A stretch of DNA of 64,000 bases from Tetracentron sinense (taxonomy: Eukaryota; Streptophyta; Magnoliopsida; Trochodendrales; Trochodendraceae), in assembly GCA_015143295.1 (NCBI GenBank), contig CM026561.1, positions 43,466,875 through 43,530,874 on the forward strand. Reading direction: 5' to 3'. Every line of letters starts with the position of its first letter. Positions within the stretch are counted from its first letter, which is position 1. The position numbers were made by a program, and so were the translations under genes. Under the pieces are notes generated by a model, which was not told the origin of the DNA, ran no database searches, and saw only the letters and a program-made list of their open reading frames with translations. Of this stretch, positions 12,337 to 24,252 are shown piece by piece.

Positions 12337-12632
12337 TGTTGAGGTGGCATGATCTAATATGGATCATGCTAAATTGGTGGAGAGATTGGGTTGTTATATT
12401 AGTGGTGATATTGTTGGTAAAGGTATTTCAAATCTTGTATTCTTAGCAAGTATAGGAGAGGATTGAGATCTTTGTGTATCTTCCTATAAGTGTATCAAAA
12501 GACCTATAAATAGTGGAATCATTGTAATCCCTCCTCATGACAGTTTGGGGATTACACTCGTGGATGTAGGCACCCTTTTGCCGAACCACGTAAACCCTTT
12601 TCTCCTCTATATGTGTATGCGTGAAAACCACA
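12337..12632 (+). repeat. 5' LTR of the Copia element
   Basis: Begins TGTTGAGGTGGCATGATC and ends GAAAACCACA, 296 bp, the same length as the right LTR. CCTATAAATAG near 12510 is a TATA-like promoter motif. Confidence 0.93.
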
Positions 12633-12645
12633 TGGTATCAGAGTG
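12633..12645 (+). other. Primer-binding site
   Basis: TGGTATCAGAG directly follows the 5' LTR and complements the 3' end of plant initiator tRNA-Met, the usual primer of plant Copia elements. Confidence 0.88.
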
Positions 12646-15600
12646 ATCCTATTTTTTTACTTCAACTGTTAGACAACTGTAATGGGTAAATTTCGTAAAA
12701 CCCCAAGTATGGTAGTAACGAGCTCGTCCTCGGTGTGGTGTTATCGTTTGAGCTCATTTCCGTCGTCTCTTCGACGACGGGCCCGTTGTCATATGGACGA
12801 CGAGAACGTTGTCCACCGAACGACGACCCTGTTATCTCATAGACGACGATCACGTCTTCATTCTGACAACGTACCCGTCGTCTTATTGTCAACGACCCCG
12901 TACCCCAACACGTAATGAGATCCGGTGCTATTGCCCAGTCACTTGGGACTGATCCTACCTCTACGATGGTAGGTGGGAAACACTGTCTTGGCATTAAATA
13001 CAGCATTAAATGCCATTTAATGCTAGTCACCTCGGACGAGTTCCTACTCTATGCCTGCTCTCTTTTATATGCAGATACGCGTGTAGTACGAATAACCGGG
13101 AGATCTATCTAAAATGATTACTGAAGTACACATCAGAGATTTGAGGTGTGCATGGTCATCCATGGGTGTCAATGGCCATGGCAGGAGGGGCCTATAAGAA
13201 CCTGTGAAAAATAGTGTGAAACGACGGATTTTTTTTAAAAAGAGCTAAGACCCTCAAACTCTTTGCATTTTTTTACTGTTCATCATCTTCTACACCTACT
13301 GACTTTACCATCGGAGTACAGGTCAGGGTGCCACACCCTCCACTCCAACCTATTACCGGTAAACCAGAGCGTGGGGAGGAGCTGTTGCTGACGCGTGTCC
13401 TTTCCGGTAAATTCCCCTCACAACAACCATTGGCGTGTTTTTTTGTAGAAGAGTTTTTCTTCATCACTGGACAGCAGGTTCTCTTTTGGTTGCTGTGGTC
13501 TCTGACGATCCAACCCTACTGTGTTGGCTTGCTGGTTACTCAAACTGCTGTGTTGGCTTGCTGGTTACTCAAACAAGTTCTCTTTTGGTTGTTGTGGTCT
13601 CTGACGATCTAGTCCTTGCTGGTTATTCAAACAAGTTCTCTTTTGTTGTCTCTAGTGCTCCAGATTTTTCTGTTATCCCTGCCTATCCATCATTAACAGG
13701 TCAGATCTTTCTTAATTTACAGCAGATTCATCTCTCACAATGGCAGATGATCACGATGCTAATACATGCATCAAACTTACAACAATCCCATTAAATGGGC
13801 TTAATTATCTATCATGGTCTAGAGTAGTCACAATATCCCTAGGAGGTCGATCCAAACTAGGGTATATAAATGGGAAAAATGAAGTGCCCAAAACTATTGA
13901 TTCTAAATATGACGAATGGCAAACAAATTAAATGACCAACTGGTCATGTCCTGGTTATTCAATTCTATGGAGCCTAGAATTTATGAATTTTTTGCTTATG
14001 CCGAGACTGCCAAAGATCTCTGGGACTCTTATCAAATCCCTGTATGGGCAACAAAATAATGCTTCAAGAATTTTTCAACTGAAACAAGACCTCTCCCAAG
14101 CAAAACAAGGTGAAATATCCTTCACTGATCACCTTGGATATATGAAGAAAAAATGGAATGAATTACAGTAGTACCGTCCTCCTACAACTGAGCTTAAAAC
14201 TCTCCAAACTAGAGAAGAACAAGATAAAATTTTCCATTTTCTTGCTAGTCTGAAACCCGATTATGAAAGGAGTCCAATTCTTTTGAGTCTTGAACTTCCT
14301 TCCCTAACAAGTGTTTGTGCATCTATTCAACAAGAAGAGACTCAGCGACAGATTATGCCTTTCTAACCAAATCAGGTGGAGATTTAGTGGAAAATAATGC
14401 TCTTATTTCCAATCATAAAGCAAAGGGTCCTGCGTACTCTAGTGATAGAAGCTCAGGCTCTATCGGAGGCCGAGGTCGAGGTCGTATTTCTCATCCTTCA
14501 TTCTGTTGCGAACATTGTAATCGTTTGGGACATGCCAAAGAAAAGTGTTGGAGTCTCTATCCCCACTTGCGACCTCCAAAAGATAAGAATTTTGAGGACA
14601 TGGTAGCGCAAGCCACTTTATCTGAGGCTCAAGCCTCATTGGAGAAGATCACTCAATTATTGCAAAAGCTTGTTCATTCTGGAGCTTCCACACAGGATTC
14701 CTCTTCTACCTTAGCACATGATTCTGGTAATACCCTTGCCCTTTTCTCTTCTAGTAATTCTACATGGGTTGTTGATTCTGGTGCCACTGACCATATGTGT
14801 AGTAACTCTACTTTTTTGTCTGATGTCCATCGTGTCAACCATTTTGTTTCCATAGCCAATGGTGCCCGGGTCCCAATCCAAGGAATCGGGAAAACCCATT
14901 TTATTTCAAGTACTTCTGATGTTTTGTTCCTCCCATCATTTTCCTCTAATCTGTTATCTGTTAGTAAAATTACTAGAGAATTGAATTGCAATGTTATTTT
15001 CTCTCCACATGTTGTGACTTTTCAGGACAGGGCCACGGGGATGAAGATTGGTGAAGGGTGCCTCAACCATGGATTGTATTGCTTCGATCCACAAAGTGTA
15101 GCAATGACTGCTAGGACCAAGAAAGCTACCTCTCAGCTATGGCATAAAAGATTAGGTCATCCGTCAAATCAAATTCTTAAAGTTTTACATCCTGCCTTAC
15201 TCTTAGACTCTAATAATTGTGAGACTTGTCATTTTTCCAAACAACATAGATTATCTCTCTCATAGTTTGCATGTTTCTGAAAAACCTTTTGATTTAGTTC
15301 ATTCGGATGTGTGGGGCCCAGCCCCGATTGAGTCTCGGGATGGATATAAGTATTTTATTACCTTTATTGATGACAAGTCACGTGTCACATGAGTTTACTT
15401 GTTGAAATCTAAAGCTGATGCATTGACTGTCTTTCAAGATTTTTGTTGTATGGTTTCTACTCAATTTGCTATCCAAATAAAAATTTTAAGAACTGATAAT
15501 GGTCGTAAATATGACAACAAATTGTTCTCTGCTTACCTTAAGCACTTAGGAATACTTCACCAAACCACGTGTGTTGGCACACCACAACAAAATGGGGTAG

Positions 15601-17862
15601 CTGAATGAAAATATAGACACTTATTTGAAGTCATTAGGTCATTAATGTTTCAGACACACCTCCCCAAGAGCTACTGGTCCGATGCAGTTTTAACTAGTTG
15701 CTATTTGATAAATAGGCTTCCTAGTAGGGTGTTAGAAAACAAGTCACCCTTAGAAATTCTGAAGGGTCGAAAGATTGATCTATCTCACATTCGAATTTTT
15801 GGTTGCAGCTGTTTTGTACATTTACAAAATAGTGGAAAACTTGATCACCATGTCACCAAGTGTGTCTTTCTTGGGTATTAATCTACCAAAAAGGGCTATA
15901 AGTGCTATGACTTGAAAGAGAACAAAATGTATGTTTCCAGAGATCTTTCTTTTGTTGAAAATGAAGCTTTTTTTCAAAACTCCTTGGTTCAACTTCCTAT
16001 GGATCAAATTCAGGGGGAGGATTATAGTAAATTTGCTCCCTTGCCAGTCATAGGAGTAAATTTGAATAATAATGTCACAAAGCAGACATGTGGTAGAGAA
16101 GAAAGAGAGGTACATGAACAAAGTCAGCCAGCTGTAGAAGAAAGCAATGCATCAAATAATATTGACCCCGTGGCCCCACTTGATCAGAATCATTCTCGCA
16201 GGTCCACTTGTGTCTCTCAAACTTCTTCTAAGCTTCGAGATTTTTTTACCTATCATACTATGTCATTTCCTATTCAAGACCACATCTGCTATGATAACAA
16301 ATCTTCTACTCATTCTGCTTTCCTTAATGCTATTGAGAGTCATGTCGAACCCTCTAGCTTCCATGAGGAACAAAATCAACCTATGTGGAAAAGCGCAATG
16401 GATGAAGAACTCCACACCCTTAATAAGAACCAGACTTGGGACATTGTTCAATTGCCAAAAGGTAAACGAACTATAGGTTGTAAATAGGTCTACAAAGTAA
16501 AGTAGAACAGTGATGAATCCATTGAAAGGCACAAGGGTAGACTTGTTGCCAAAGGATTTACCCAAACTTATGGAGTTGATTATAAGGAGACTTTTGCCCC
16601 AGTTGTCAAAATGAATACAGTTAGAGTTTTGTTATCTGTTGTCGTCAATCATGGATGGCCTCTATTTCAAATGGATGTTAAAAATGCCTTCCTTCATGGT
16701 GATCTTGAGGAAGAGGTCTATATGGAACTATCCCCAGGCCATTCCCAACAATCTCATGAGAGTCTTGTATGCAAATTGAAAAAGGCCTTAAGCAATCTCC
16801 TCGAGCATGGTATGCCAAGCTCAGTGTGGCTCTCACAATTGGGTTCAAATGGAGTGAGGCTGACTCGTCAATGTTCATAAAGAAGAATGAGTCAGGAACT
16901 ATTGTTGTCCTAATATATGTGGATGATATAATCCTTACAGGAAATGATAAGAATGAAATTTTAGACCTTGAAAAGCATCTCAACAAAAAATTTGATATTA
17001 ACTTAGACAAAATGAAATACTTCTTAGGCATTGAGGTTGCATATTCGAACAAAGGCCTATTTCTTACCGAAAGAAAGTATACTCTTAACTTGTTGAAAGA
17101 AACTGAAAAATTAGGTGTGAAACCAACAAGCACTCCCATTGACTATAGTCATAAGTTTGCCATTACTAAAGAACCTCTAGAAGATATAGGAAGATTCCAA
17201 AGAGTGGTGGGTCGCTTAATTTACCTAACCATTACTCGGCCAAATATTACATATGTTGTTAGTTTTGTCGGCAAGTTTATGGATGCTCCCAAGGCGGATC
17301 ATATGGAAGTAGTGGATCGTATACTGCGGTATCTTAAGTCATCTTCAGGCAAAGGAAAAGGAATGGACACACAGAAATTGAAGGGTACACTGATGCAGAT
17401 TGGGCAGGAGATTCAATAGATAGAAGATCAACCACAGGTTATTGCACCTTTGTTGGAGGAAATCTTGTGACCTTGAAGAGCAAGAAACAAAATGTCGTTG
17501 CTTGCTCTAGTGCTAAAGCTGAATATAGAGTCATGACATCAACCACCAGTGAGTTAATATGGTTGCAATCCCTCCTTCAAAATTTGGGATTTAAACCTAA
17601 TAACCTAATATGCTGATCAAGATGTTTTGCGACAATCAAACAGCCACACGTATTGCATCCAACCCAGTCTCCCATGAAAGGACCAAGCACATCAAGGTTG
17701 ACTGCCACTTTGTTTGAGAGAAGGTTCAGGCCAAGATCATTGACACCCCTTACGTCTGAAGTGGGGACCAGCTTGCTGACATATTTACCAAGGTCACAGA
17801 TAAGGGACACTTTTAAAAAATATTATCCAAGTTGGGCTCCATTGATTTCTATGCTCCAACTT

Positions 17863-17871
17863 GAGGGGGAG
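17863..17871 (+). other. Polypurine tract
   Basis: The purine run GAGGGGGAG abuts the 3' LTR, where plus-strand DNA synthesis would be primed. Confidence 0.8.
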
Positions 17872-18167
17872 TGTTGAGGTGACATGATCTAATATGGATC
17901 ATGTTAAATTGGTGGAGAGATTGGGTTGCTATATTAATGGTGATATTGTTGGTAAGGGTATTTCAAATCTTGTATTCTTAGCAAGTATAGGAGAGGATTG
18001 AGATCTTTGTGTATCTTCCTATAAGTGTATCAAGAGACCTATAAATAGTGGAATCATTGTAATCCCTCCTCATGACAGTTTGAGGATTACACTCGTGGAT
18101 GTAGGCACCCTTTTGCCGAACCACGTAAACCCTTTTCTCCTCTATGTGTGTATGCGTGAAAACCACA
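17872..18167 (+). repeat. 3' LTR of the Copia element
   Basis: 296 bp from TGTTGAGGTGACATGATC to GAAAACCACA, followed by the GTTCT duplication. Confidence 0.93.
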
Positions 18168-18764
18168 GTTCTTGATGGGTCTTCTCATTCTCTTGATGAA
18201 TTTGTTTAAATATTAGAAACAAAATGTTATGCAGGCATGTTGTTTTTTACCTCAGGGTGCTTTTATGAGGACTGAGTTTGGGTAGTGAAATTGAGGGAGA
18301 ACACATCTGATTATAATATGTTGTTCAGGCATTGTTGTTTTTAACCTCAGATGCATTAGTCTTCATTCCAAGTACTTCAATTTTGTTCAGGCTCCTTCTC
18401 TCGTCAAAATCACCGAATTTCATGTTTGTTCATGTTATTCTCTAGTCTCAATCCTAGTAATTAAATTCTGTATTTTTTTTTTAAAAAGTTGGGGATAAAT
18501 TGTTGCATTTCACCAAACGACGAGTTTATGAATTATTCGCGATTTTTCAAAGACATCGTAGATTAAAAGCATATTATCCACAACTTTTTTCAAGAGGCCA
18601 TGAATAAATATCTAATATAAATATGAAGTATATTTGATTATAATCAGTACGTATTAGTTTTTCGAATTTTACTGCTCTCTTTTTTTCCCCTAGCCGGATG
18701 GAACTCCACTTGGTGACTGGTCTCAATTGTATACAACTAATTAATCTCTTTTGGAGTATGTCCA

Positions 18765-19095
18765 ACAAGTGATATTTATTCCCCGAAAGAGATTGCCCAG
18801 CTACAAAAACAAGGAAGTTTCTCTAAAAAAGACACCAAGGTTGAACAGAAAGCCAAGAAGAAGCAGGTCGACAATGAGATCTCTCAACTCTCCTTTAAAC
18901 CAAAAGAAAAACATGCGGAAGAACTTGCTTCACTTGGCTGCAGCAATGGCAATGGCAGTGGCATGGAAAAAGCAATCTTGACAATTTGGTGAAGGACGTG
19001 GCCGGTGTTTTTGTTACCAATCCTTCAAATGTCTAGTAAGCGTGTTAAGTGAGAGAAGAGATCAACAAGAAGTCAAGAAGCAGCTTTAGAACAAA
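18765..19095 (+). pseudogene. Decayed copy of an OTU5 / OTUD6-like deubiquitinase gene
   Basis: From 18783 the frame reads KEIAQLQKQGSFSKKD, then VEQKAKKKQVDNEISQLS, then KPKEKHAEELASLGCSNGNG. This is the N-terminal coiled-coil region of the plant OTU domain cysteine protease OTU5 (OTUD6B-like), as I recall that family. A frameshift near 18970 moves the match to NLDNLVKDVAGVFVTNPS, which meets a stop at 19033. Beyond it SKRVK, EKR and SQEAALEQ echo the SKGAKRREKRAQQEAAxEQ segment with further indels. The catalytic OTU domain is absent. No introns show in this short piece, so a processed copy is possible but unproven. The Copia element lies about 600 bp upstream. It is very unlikely to make protein. 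Confidence 0.7.
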
Positions 19096-19223
19096 ACAGT
19101 TGTTACTTGGTAAGTGCTTATGGTAAGAGAATATTCAAGCAAGCTCATGACTCCTTTGCTCTATATCATTAACTGCTTCGTAGAATGTATGATTTCTTGG
19201 AACTGAGGAATCATAAATGAATG

Positions 19224-19226
<3 letters not shown>

Positions 19227-19287
<61 letters not shown>
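19227..19287. repeat. (AT)n microsatellite
   Basis: About 60 bp of perfect AT repeat, joined to the T run that marks the LINE tail. Confidence 0.95.
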
Positions 19288-19302
<15 letters not shown>

Positions 19303-20770
19303 GGTTTTTGCGGGGGTTAAAAGGAGGTATCCTCTTCGTTCAATGGAGGAAAATTACAAATTGTGGAGGACGAGACCCCTAGTGAAATTGGCCAAAATAG
19401 AGAGAGCCTATGGAATGGATGCTGTCGTTGAGAGCCCCATGGGCTGAATGCTATCTCGTATGACAAGAGCCCAAAAAGCCCGTTCTAACTTTCGAATTGG
19501 AGATCTCAAGGATGAATCTGTCAAGTTTTTGAATAGTAGCTAATAAGGGATCTGGGATTGCTCCTCTGAACATAACCTTATTGCGGAGCTTCCAACAAAT
19601 CCGAGTAGCCAAAAGGATCAGTGATCCTTCCTTACCGAACTCTGGAACTTCAAACAAGCTTTGTCACCAAGCTTGGAACGACTTCTCAAACCGAGGGGTG
19701 AGGTGAAAGCTTAATTGGGAACCGAACCAAATACTACGAGAGCATTGTCATTCAAGGAACAAGTGCCTAATGGATTCCGGCTTCAAATTGCAAAGAACGC
19801 CGAAGCGCGATAGCATTGTGGCAAGTTCTCCAAATAAATACTCGAATCTTAGGAGAAATTTGCAATTTCAAAATCCACCCCAAAAGTGTTTTCTTGAGCC
19901 ATCCGAGTTAGCACTGGAAGGCGGCCTTTGGTGGTTGAGAAAAACTTTAATTTTGCAAGATGAACTGGTGTCATATTAGCTTATTTGGAGAGTTGGGGAC
20001 CCTGATGGGGATCTTATAGATTTCCACTATGGAGGAGGAATCTAAATATAAGTGACATTTCAGTTATGGGTATAATTGTGAATGAACTGGTGTACCATCA
20101 TGTTAGTTAGCAAACAACCTGCGAGAGGGGTTGGTTTGAACTGAGCTAGATTGGGGATCCATGGATCAGCTTCCACCCATACCGCACTACCGGTCCCAAT
20201 TTGCCAAAGGATGCCCTGCGAGAGAACTTCCTGACCCGCTATGATACTACGCCAAGTCCAAGAGGGTCGGCCCCCATTTTTGCTTCAAGGAAGGACCTAT
20301 GGTTGTAGTAAAGGACTTTCATTAGCTGAGCCCATAAGGAGTATGGTTGTGTCAATAATTGCCACCCTTGCTTAGCTAGCAGGCCGAGCTTAAACGCTAT
20401 GAGATCTCTCAAGCCTAAACCCCATTTGTCAATCGGGTTGCACAACTTTGTCCAGTTGACCTAGTGAATTTTTCGATCTTGCTCTTGACTCCATCAAAAT
20501 GTTGCTGTCGCACAGCCAATCCTTAGGGGGTTTGAAGCAACTCATAGCATATACCAGAATGGCTTGGGCAATAGCTTTGATTAAAACACCCCTACTAGCT
20601 TGAAAGAGGAGGCCACCTTTCCAACCTTGAAGCCAAGCCGGTATCCGATTCTTTAGCTGCGCAAAGAGGCTCGATTTGGACCAAGGGAAGGTATTTTTCA
20701 GGAGCTATGAAATTCTTGATATCTAGGATTTCGGCTATCATTCGACTGAATCTTCTTGGAGTAGATACCC
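19287..20770 (-). mobile_element. 5'-truncated LINE (L1-type), 3' end with poly(A)
   Basis: Read on the minus strand, the fragment enters in the late reverse-transcriptase region (PAWLQGWKGGLL, GVLIKAIAQAILVYAMSCFK). It continues through WGLGLRDLIAFKLGLLAKQG, LWAQLMKVLYYNHRSFLEAK and GILWQIGTGSAVWVEADPWI, which is the RT zinc-binding segment of plant LINEs, and ends in a poly(A) run (T run at 19287-19302 on the plus strand). Several stops and frameshifts separate these blocks; the endonuclease and RT core are missing. 5' truncation is usual for LINE insertion. No clear target duplication can be read because the flanks are AT repeats. Confidence 0.88.
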
Positions 20771-20839
20771 ATTCGTTCTAATATATATAGTTAGGAAGTG
20801 TTTAGCTTACCGCTCGATACACTAGATAGCGTATTGGAT

Positions 20840-21005
20840 TGTCCTAATTGGTCTGCACCCCTTTTTTAAAAACTCAGTAACCGTGGTTAATATTTACACA
20901 CTCCAAGGGTTCATCCATCAAACCATGGTTTTTAGCCAAAAAAAAAAAACAAATGTTTTAATATTAATATAATTAAGCTTAACCATGGCTAAAAGGGACA
21001 CGGGA
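20840..21005. repeat. Half copy of the TTAACC..GGTTAA foldback family
   Basis: AACCGTGGTTAATATTTACA and GCTTAACCATGGCTAAAAGG flank an A-rich centre. The solo-LTR-like block abuts it on the right. Confidence 0.5.
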
Positions 21006-22895
21006 TGTAGTGACCCTAAATTAATTAATTACTTTCAAGGGGTAAATTGGTAATTTATACCTTGAGGGTAGTTAAATAATAGGTATTGATGCTTAGTCAT
21101 AGTGGCTAACCTTAATGAGTTAGGGTTAACCCAATGGTCGAGTTAAATTGATTTAATAATAGTTATAACCAAACGGACCTTAGTAGGGATATCTTAGTAA
21201 TTCTCTGAATAAGGGTAAGTATAAATAGAACTTATAAAACCTAATTAGTCTCTCTTTTACAAACCTAATTAAGGAGTTTTGAGATACGTATAGTTGTGAG
21301 AAAGAGGAGAAGACGGCTAGAGGTTCGGAGTTCGGTGAATGCCCGTAGAGAACCGAAGTTCGAACTCTAGATCATCCAGGATAATATCAAACCTGTCTAG
21401 TGATCACCTTCTTACTTTTCTTCTCGAGATCTAGAATTAAAGACAAGTGAATATTTCTGTAGTTTAGATTTAGTGTGTGTTGTGATCTTACAATGCTATT
21501 ATTGTATGATTATTATTGTTTCGTTTAGTAGGTTTTCAAAATTGAGTTTAATTAAGAGAATTTGCCTAGTTTTGGTATACGGGTCATAATTTTGTGACCT
21601 TGAGTCCGATTTTGGTCAAATAGTACATCGTTTCGAAAAGCTCAAAAACATTTATAACTTTTGTGAAAAACGTTTTCTCAAAATCAATAGTTTTGTGGGT
21701 CAAAACCTCAATCAAAAATGAAAATTGGGAAAATGAGTTTTTTTCACATTAATTTTCTAAAATGCTTTAATTGAATGTACATATGATATAGGTGTGAGAA
21801 AATTGTTTTGTTTGGATTCCTTTATATCTCATTAGTTAATTTGTTAGATGACTGAAAGATACTCATAACAAACTTAACTAATTAGTTACTAAATAATTGG
21901 TTAGTAACTTGACTTATTTATGCTAGTTTAAGAGTTTTACAAAACTCAATAGTATAAAAAAGGTTTTTCAAGCCCTTAAGGGTTTGTGAAATCCCATTAT
22001 CTTAAAATAGTTTAAGAATTTGTAAAGTTATAAATATTTGATATTTATGACTACGGTTTCAGTTCCAAGAACACAGTTGAAATTCTTTTGTAATAAAGTA
22101 TGCTATGGCTGCTTAGATTTAAATTGTGAAATATTATTTGTTTGTTATAACTTTGAATGTATGTCATTTAATGTTTTGCTCTGTTTACATAATGATAAAG
22201 AATTAATCTTCTAATATTATGTTGTTGTAATAATCAATGTCACAAATCTTGGGTAAGGGTCATTTAAGGAGTAAGTTTTGTAAGACCTCTATGAATGGAT
22301 CCTATGGTGAAGTTGTGTACCACCTACTAATGGTTCAGGGTGGTGTAGAGTACCAACCCATAAACAAAGAATTGAGACGAGTTGTGTAAGATACTCATTC
22401 TTCATAGTTGAACTGTGTGAGACCCAAGAGATAAGGTAAGCTGTGTGAGACCCCAAGAATTTTTGTTGTCAATATGGTAAGTTGTGTAAGAACCCTATTG
22501 GCAGGATAAAATATAAGTAAGGACTTATTCAAATAATATGCATAAATTGTTAGTCATTTTATTATATGAATTGTTAATGCATCTAAGCTATGATTGTATT
22601 CTCTTGTTGATAAGGATTTTTCTTCTTGTTTGAGCCAGCATGACAAAATTAGTGTTTTCTTTTCTGTTAGAGAGTGAGAGAATTGCAGTGATGTAAATTC
22701 ATATTGAACCTAGTGATGGTTTAGCTTTTTGGTGAACTAGTTTTATTAAGTCATTAGAGATGCTTGATAGTTACATTTGTTTAATGGATCATTAATTGTT
22801 TTAATTTCAATTATAGTTTGGGATTTATTTCCGGTTCACGCCTCGATATTTGCGCAATTATGAATATTATTATGTTTAGGTTTTGGGGTGTGATA
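21006..22895. mobile_element. Solo-LTR-like block, probably Ty3-type
   Basis: It begins TGTAGTGACCCTAAATTAAT and ends TTTTGGGGTGTGATA, resembling the ends of long plant Ty3-type LTRs. Inside are TATAAATAGAAC at about 21219 and repeated TAAG(C/T)TGTGTGAGACCC-type words at 22260-22500. No internal retroelement domain flanks it. The target duplication is unclear: GGGACAC occurs near both ends but does not abut them cleanly. It is a fossil if the identification is right. Confidence 0.45.
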
Positions 22896-22974
22896 TGGGG
22901 ACACAACAGTAACGTATTGAGCAGTACACTAATCACAACTCATATAGTTACTATCTACTTTCCATTGTGAGATG

Positions 22975-23514
22975 TAGGGGTGTCAACGAGCCGAGCTGGG
23001 CATTGCTCAGGCTTGGCTCGTTGGATTTTTGATGTTGCTCAGGCTCGGCTCGAGCTCAACTCGAGCTCGAACAGGTCAGCTCGGGCTCAGCTCATCCACA
23101 AATCATCGAGCTTGAGCTGGCTCGTTAAACTCTAATTTTAAAAAAAAATTGTATAGTAGGGACGATATTCTAACAATTAAGGGATTAAATGGTGGGGTAC
23201 AAAGAAAATAGGAAGATAAAATAGTGCTTTCACTAACCATATGAACATTTCATGTTCTTAATTAAAAAAACTGATTTCGTTTTCTTATACTTTTTAATGT
23301 AAAACTCAATATTGACAGAGGTACAACTGTACATGGGTATTCATTGAATTAATCGAGCTGAGCTGAGCTACCTCTTACTCAAGCTCGGCTCGTTATCTAA
23401 ACGAGCTCACTCACTTGGCTCGGCTCGATGAGTTTTTTAATCTTGCTCAAGCTCGGGTCGTTTCGAGCCGAGTCGACCTGGCTCGCGAGCTGGCTCGGCT
23501 CATTGACAGCCCTA
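22975..23514. mobile_element. hAT-type MITE, 540 bp, family of GAGCTCGG-rich elements
   Basis: Terminal inverted repeats TAGGGGTGTCAA / TTGACAGCCCTA and an exact 8-bp target duplication GTGAGATG (22967-22974 and 23515-23522) identify the hAT superfamily. Both subterminal regions are dense in GAGCC/GCTCG words that can pair. It has no coding capacity. Relatives lie at 27502-28040 and 32464-32896. Confidence 0.88.
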
Positions 23515-23766
23515 GTGAGATGATGAGATGGGGTGATTGGGATTGTAATTTGGTCTCTCTTTTATATATCTTGTCAGCGTTTGCCTAACCCCTCCTTACC
23601 TTCAAAAAAAAAATTTGCTAGATTTAATTTAGTAATTTTATTCAAATTTAATTTTGAAGCACATGTATTTTGTGTCATTTTATTTTGTAAGCGGCTTTTC
23701 TCTTTAAAACGAGCTTTATCTTTTGTAACCAATTTTTATTTGGGTAAGTTTACTGGTACTCCTAGG

Positions 23767-24252
23767 CAAGGTTTGAAATTTCAGAATCTCAACAATTTTG
23801 GTCCTTCAACCTGAATTGAAATTTCAAAAATTTCAGTTTTCTCAATGAAATTCTCGAATTTTTATTTTTCAAATATTTTATTAGATTTATATATATTTCC
23901 GTTATTTACCAAAATTTCAGGAAATTTGGTCCAAAAATTTTTAAAATAATATTTTATTCATATTTTGTATATTTATATAAATATTATTATTTAGAAATAA
24001 ATGTATAGATTTTCAAATTTTCACAAAAAATCAGTAAAAATATCGAAATATGTCAGAATATTTTGGAATTTTAATAAAAATAAAAACAATTTAAAAATAG
24101 AATTTGCCAAAATTCTGATATTTCACCCAAAATTTCTCAAATTTCATCTGGAATCAGCATTTCCGAAATTTAACTCATATCGATTTCGGGGTGTGGGAAC
24201 GAAACCGGGATTTTGTGAAATTTGCAAAATCCCACTTAGATTTCAAACCTTG
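23767..24252. mobile_element. hAT-type MITE, 486 bp
   Basis: TIR CAAGGTTTGAAAT / ATTTCAAACCTTG with an exact 8-bp duplication CTCCTAGG on both sides. The interior is made of AAATTTC-like words, and the open frame at 24001-24342 is non-coding. Confidence 0.88.

Larger units (their letters stand above)
12337..18167 (+). mobile_element. Ty1/Copia LTR retrotransposon, broken, both LTRs present
   Basis: A 5.83-kb element with 296-bp LTRs, an initiator-tRNA-Met-type primer site and a purine tract. The parts occur in Copia order. They are a long leader (12633-13740), a gag remnant (about 13740-14600) with a CEHCNRLGHAKEKCW zinc knuckle, and a protease with VDSGATDHM (about 14760-14900). Integrase (about 15100-15900) has LWHKRLGHPS and [10 protein letters not shown], reverse transcriptase (about 16380-17000) has MDVKNAFLHG and YVDDIILTGND, and an RNase H remnant lies at about 17390-17800. 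The integrase-before-RT order defines Ty1/Copia. The coding region carries several breaks, of the order of half a dozen, so this is a fossil. By eye the LTRs differ at about 8 of 296 sites (near 97% identity), implying insertion within roughly the last one to a few million years, depending on the host rate. Confidence 0.95.

Noticed and set aside
12662-13112. Frames in the Copia leader
   Set aside because: They arise from the CGTCG-rich block between primer site and gag; no family match.
13480-13640. Short tandem repeats considered as a CRISPR-like array
   Set aside because: Only two units, in a eukaryotic retroelement leader, without regular spacers.
14397-17139. Several secondary frames within the Copia element on both strands
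   Set aside because: Shadows of the pol region in other frames.
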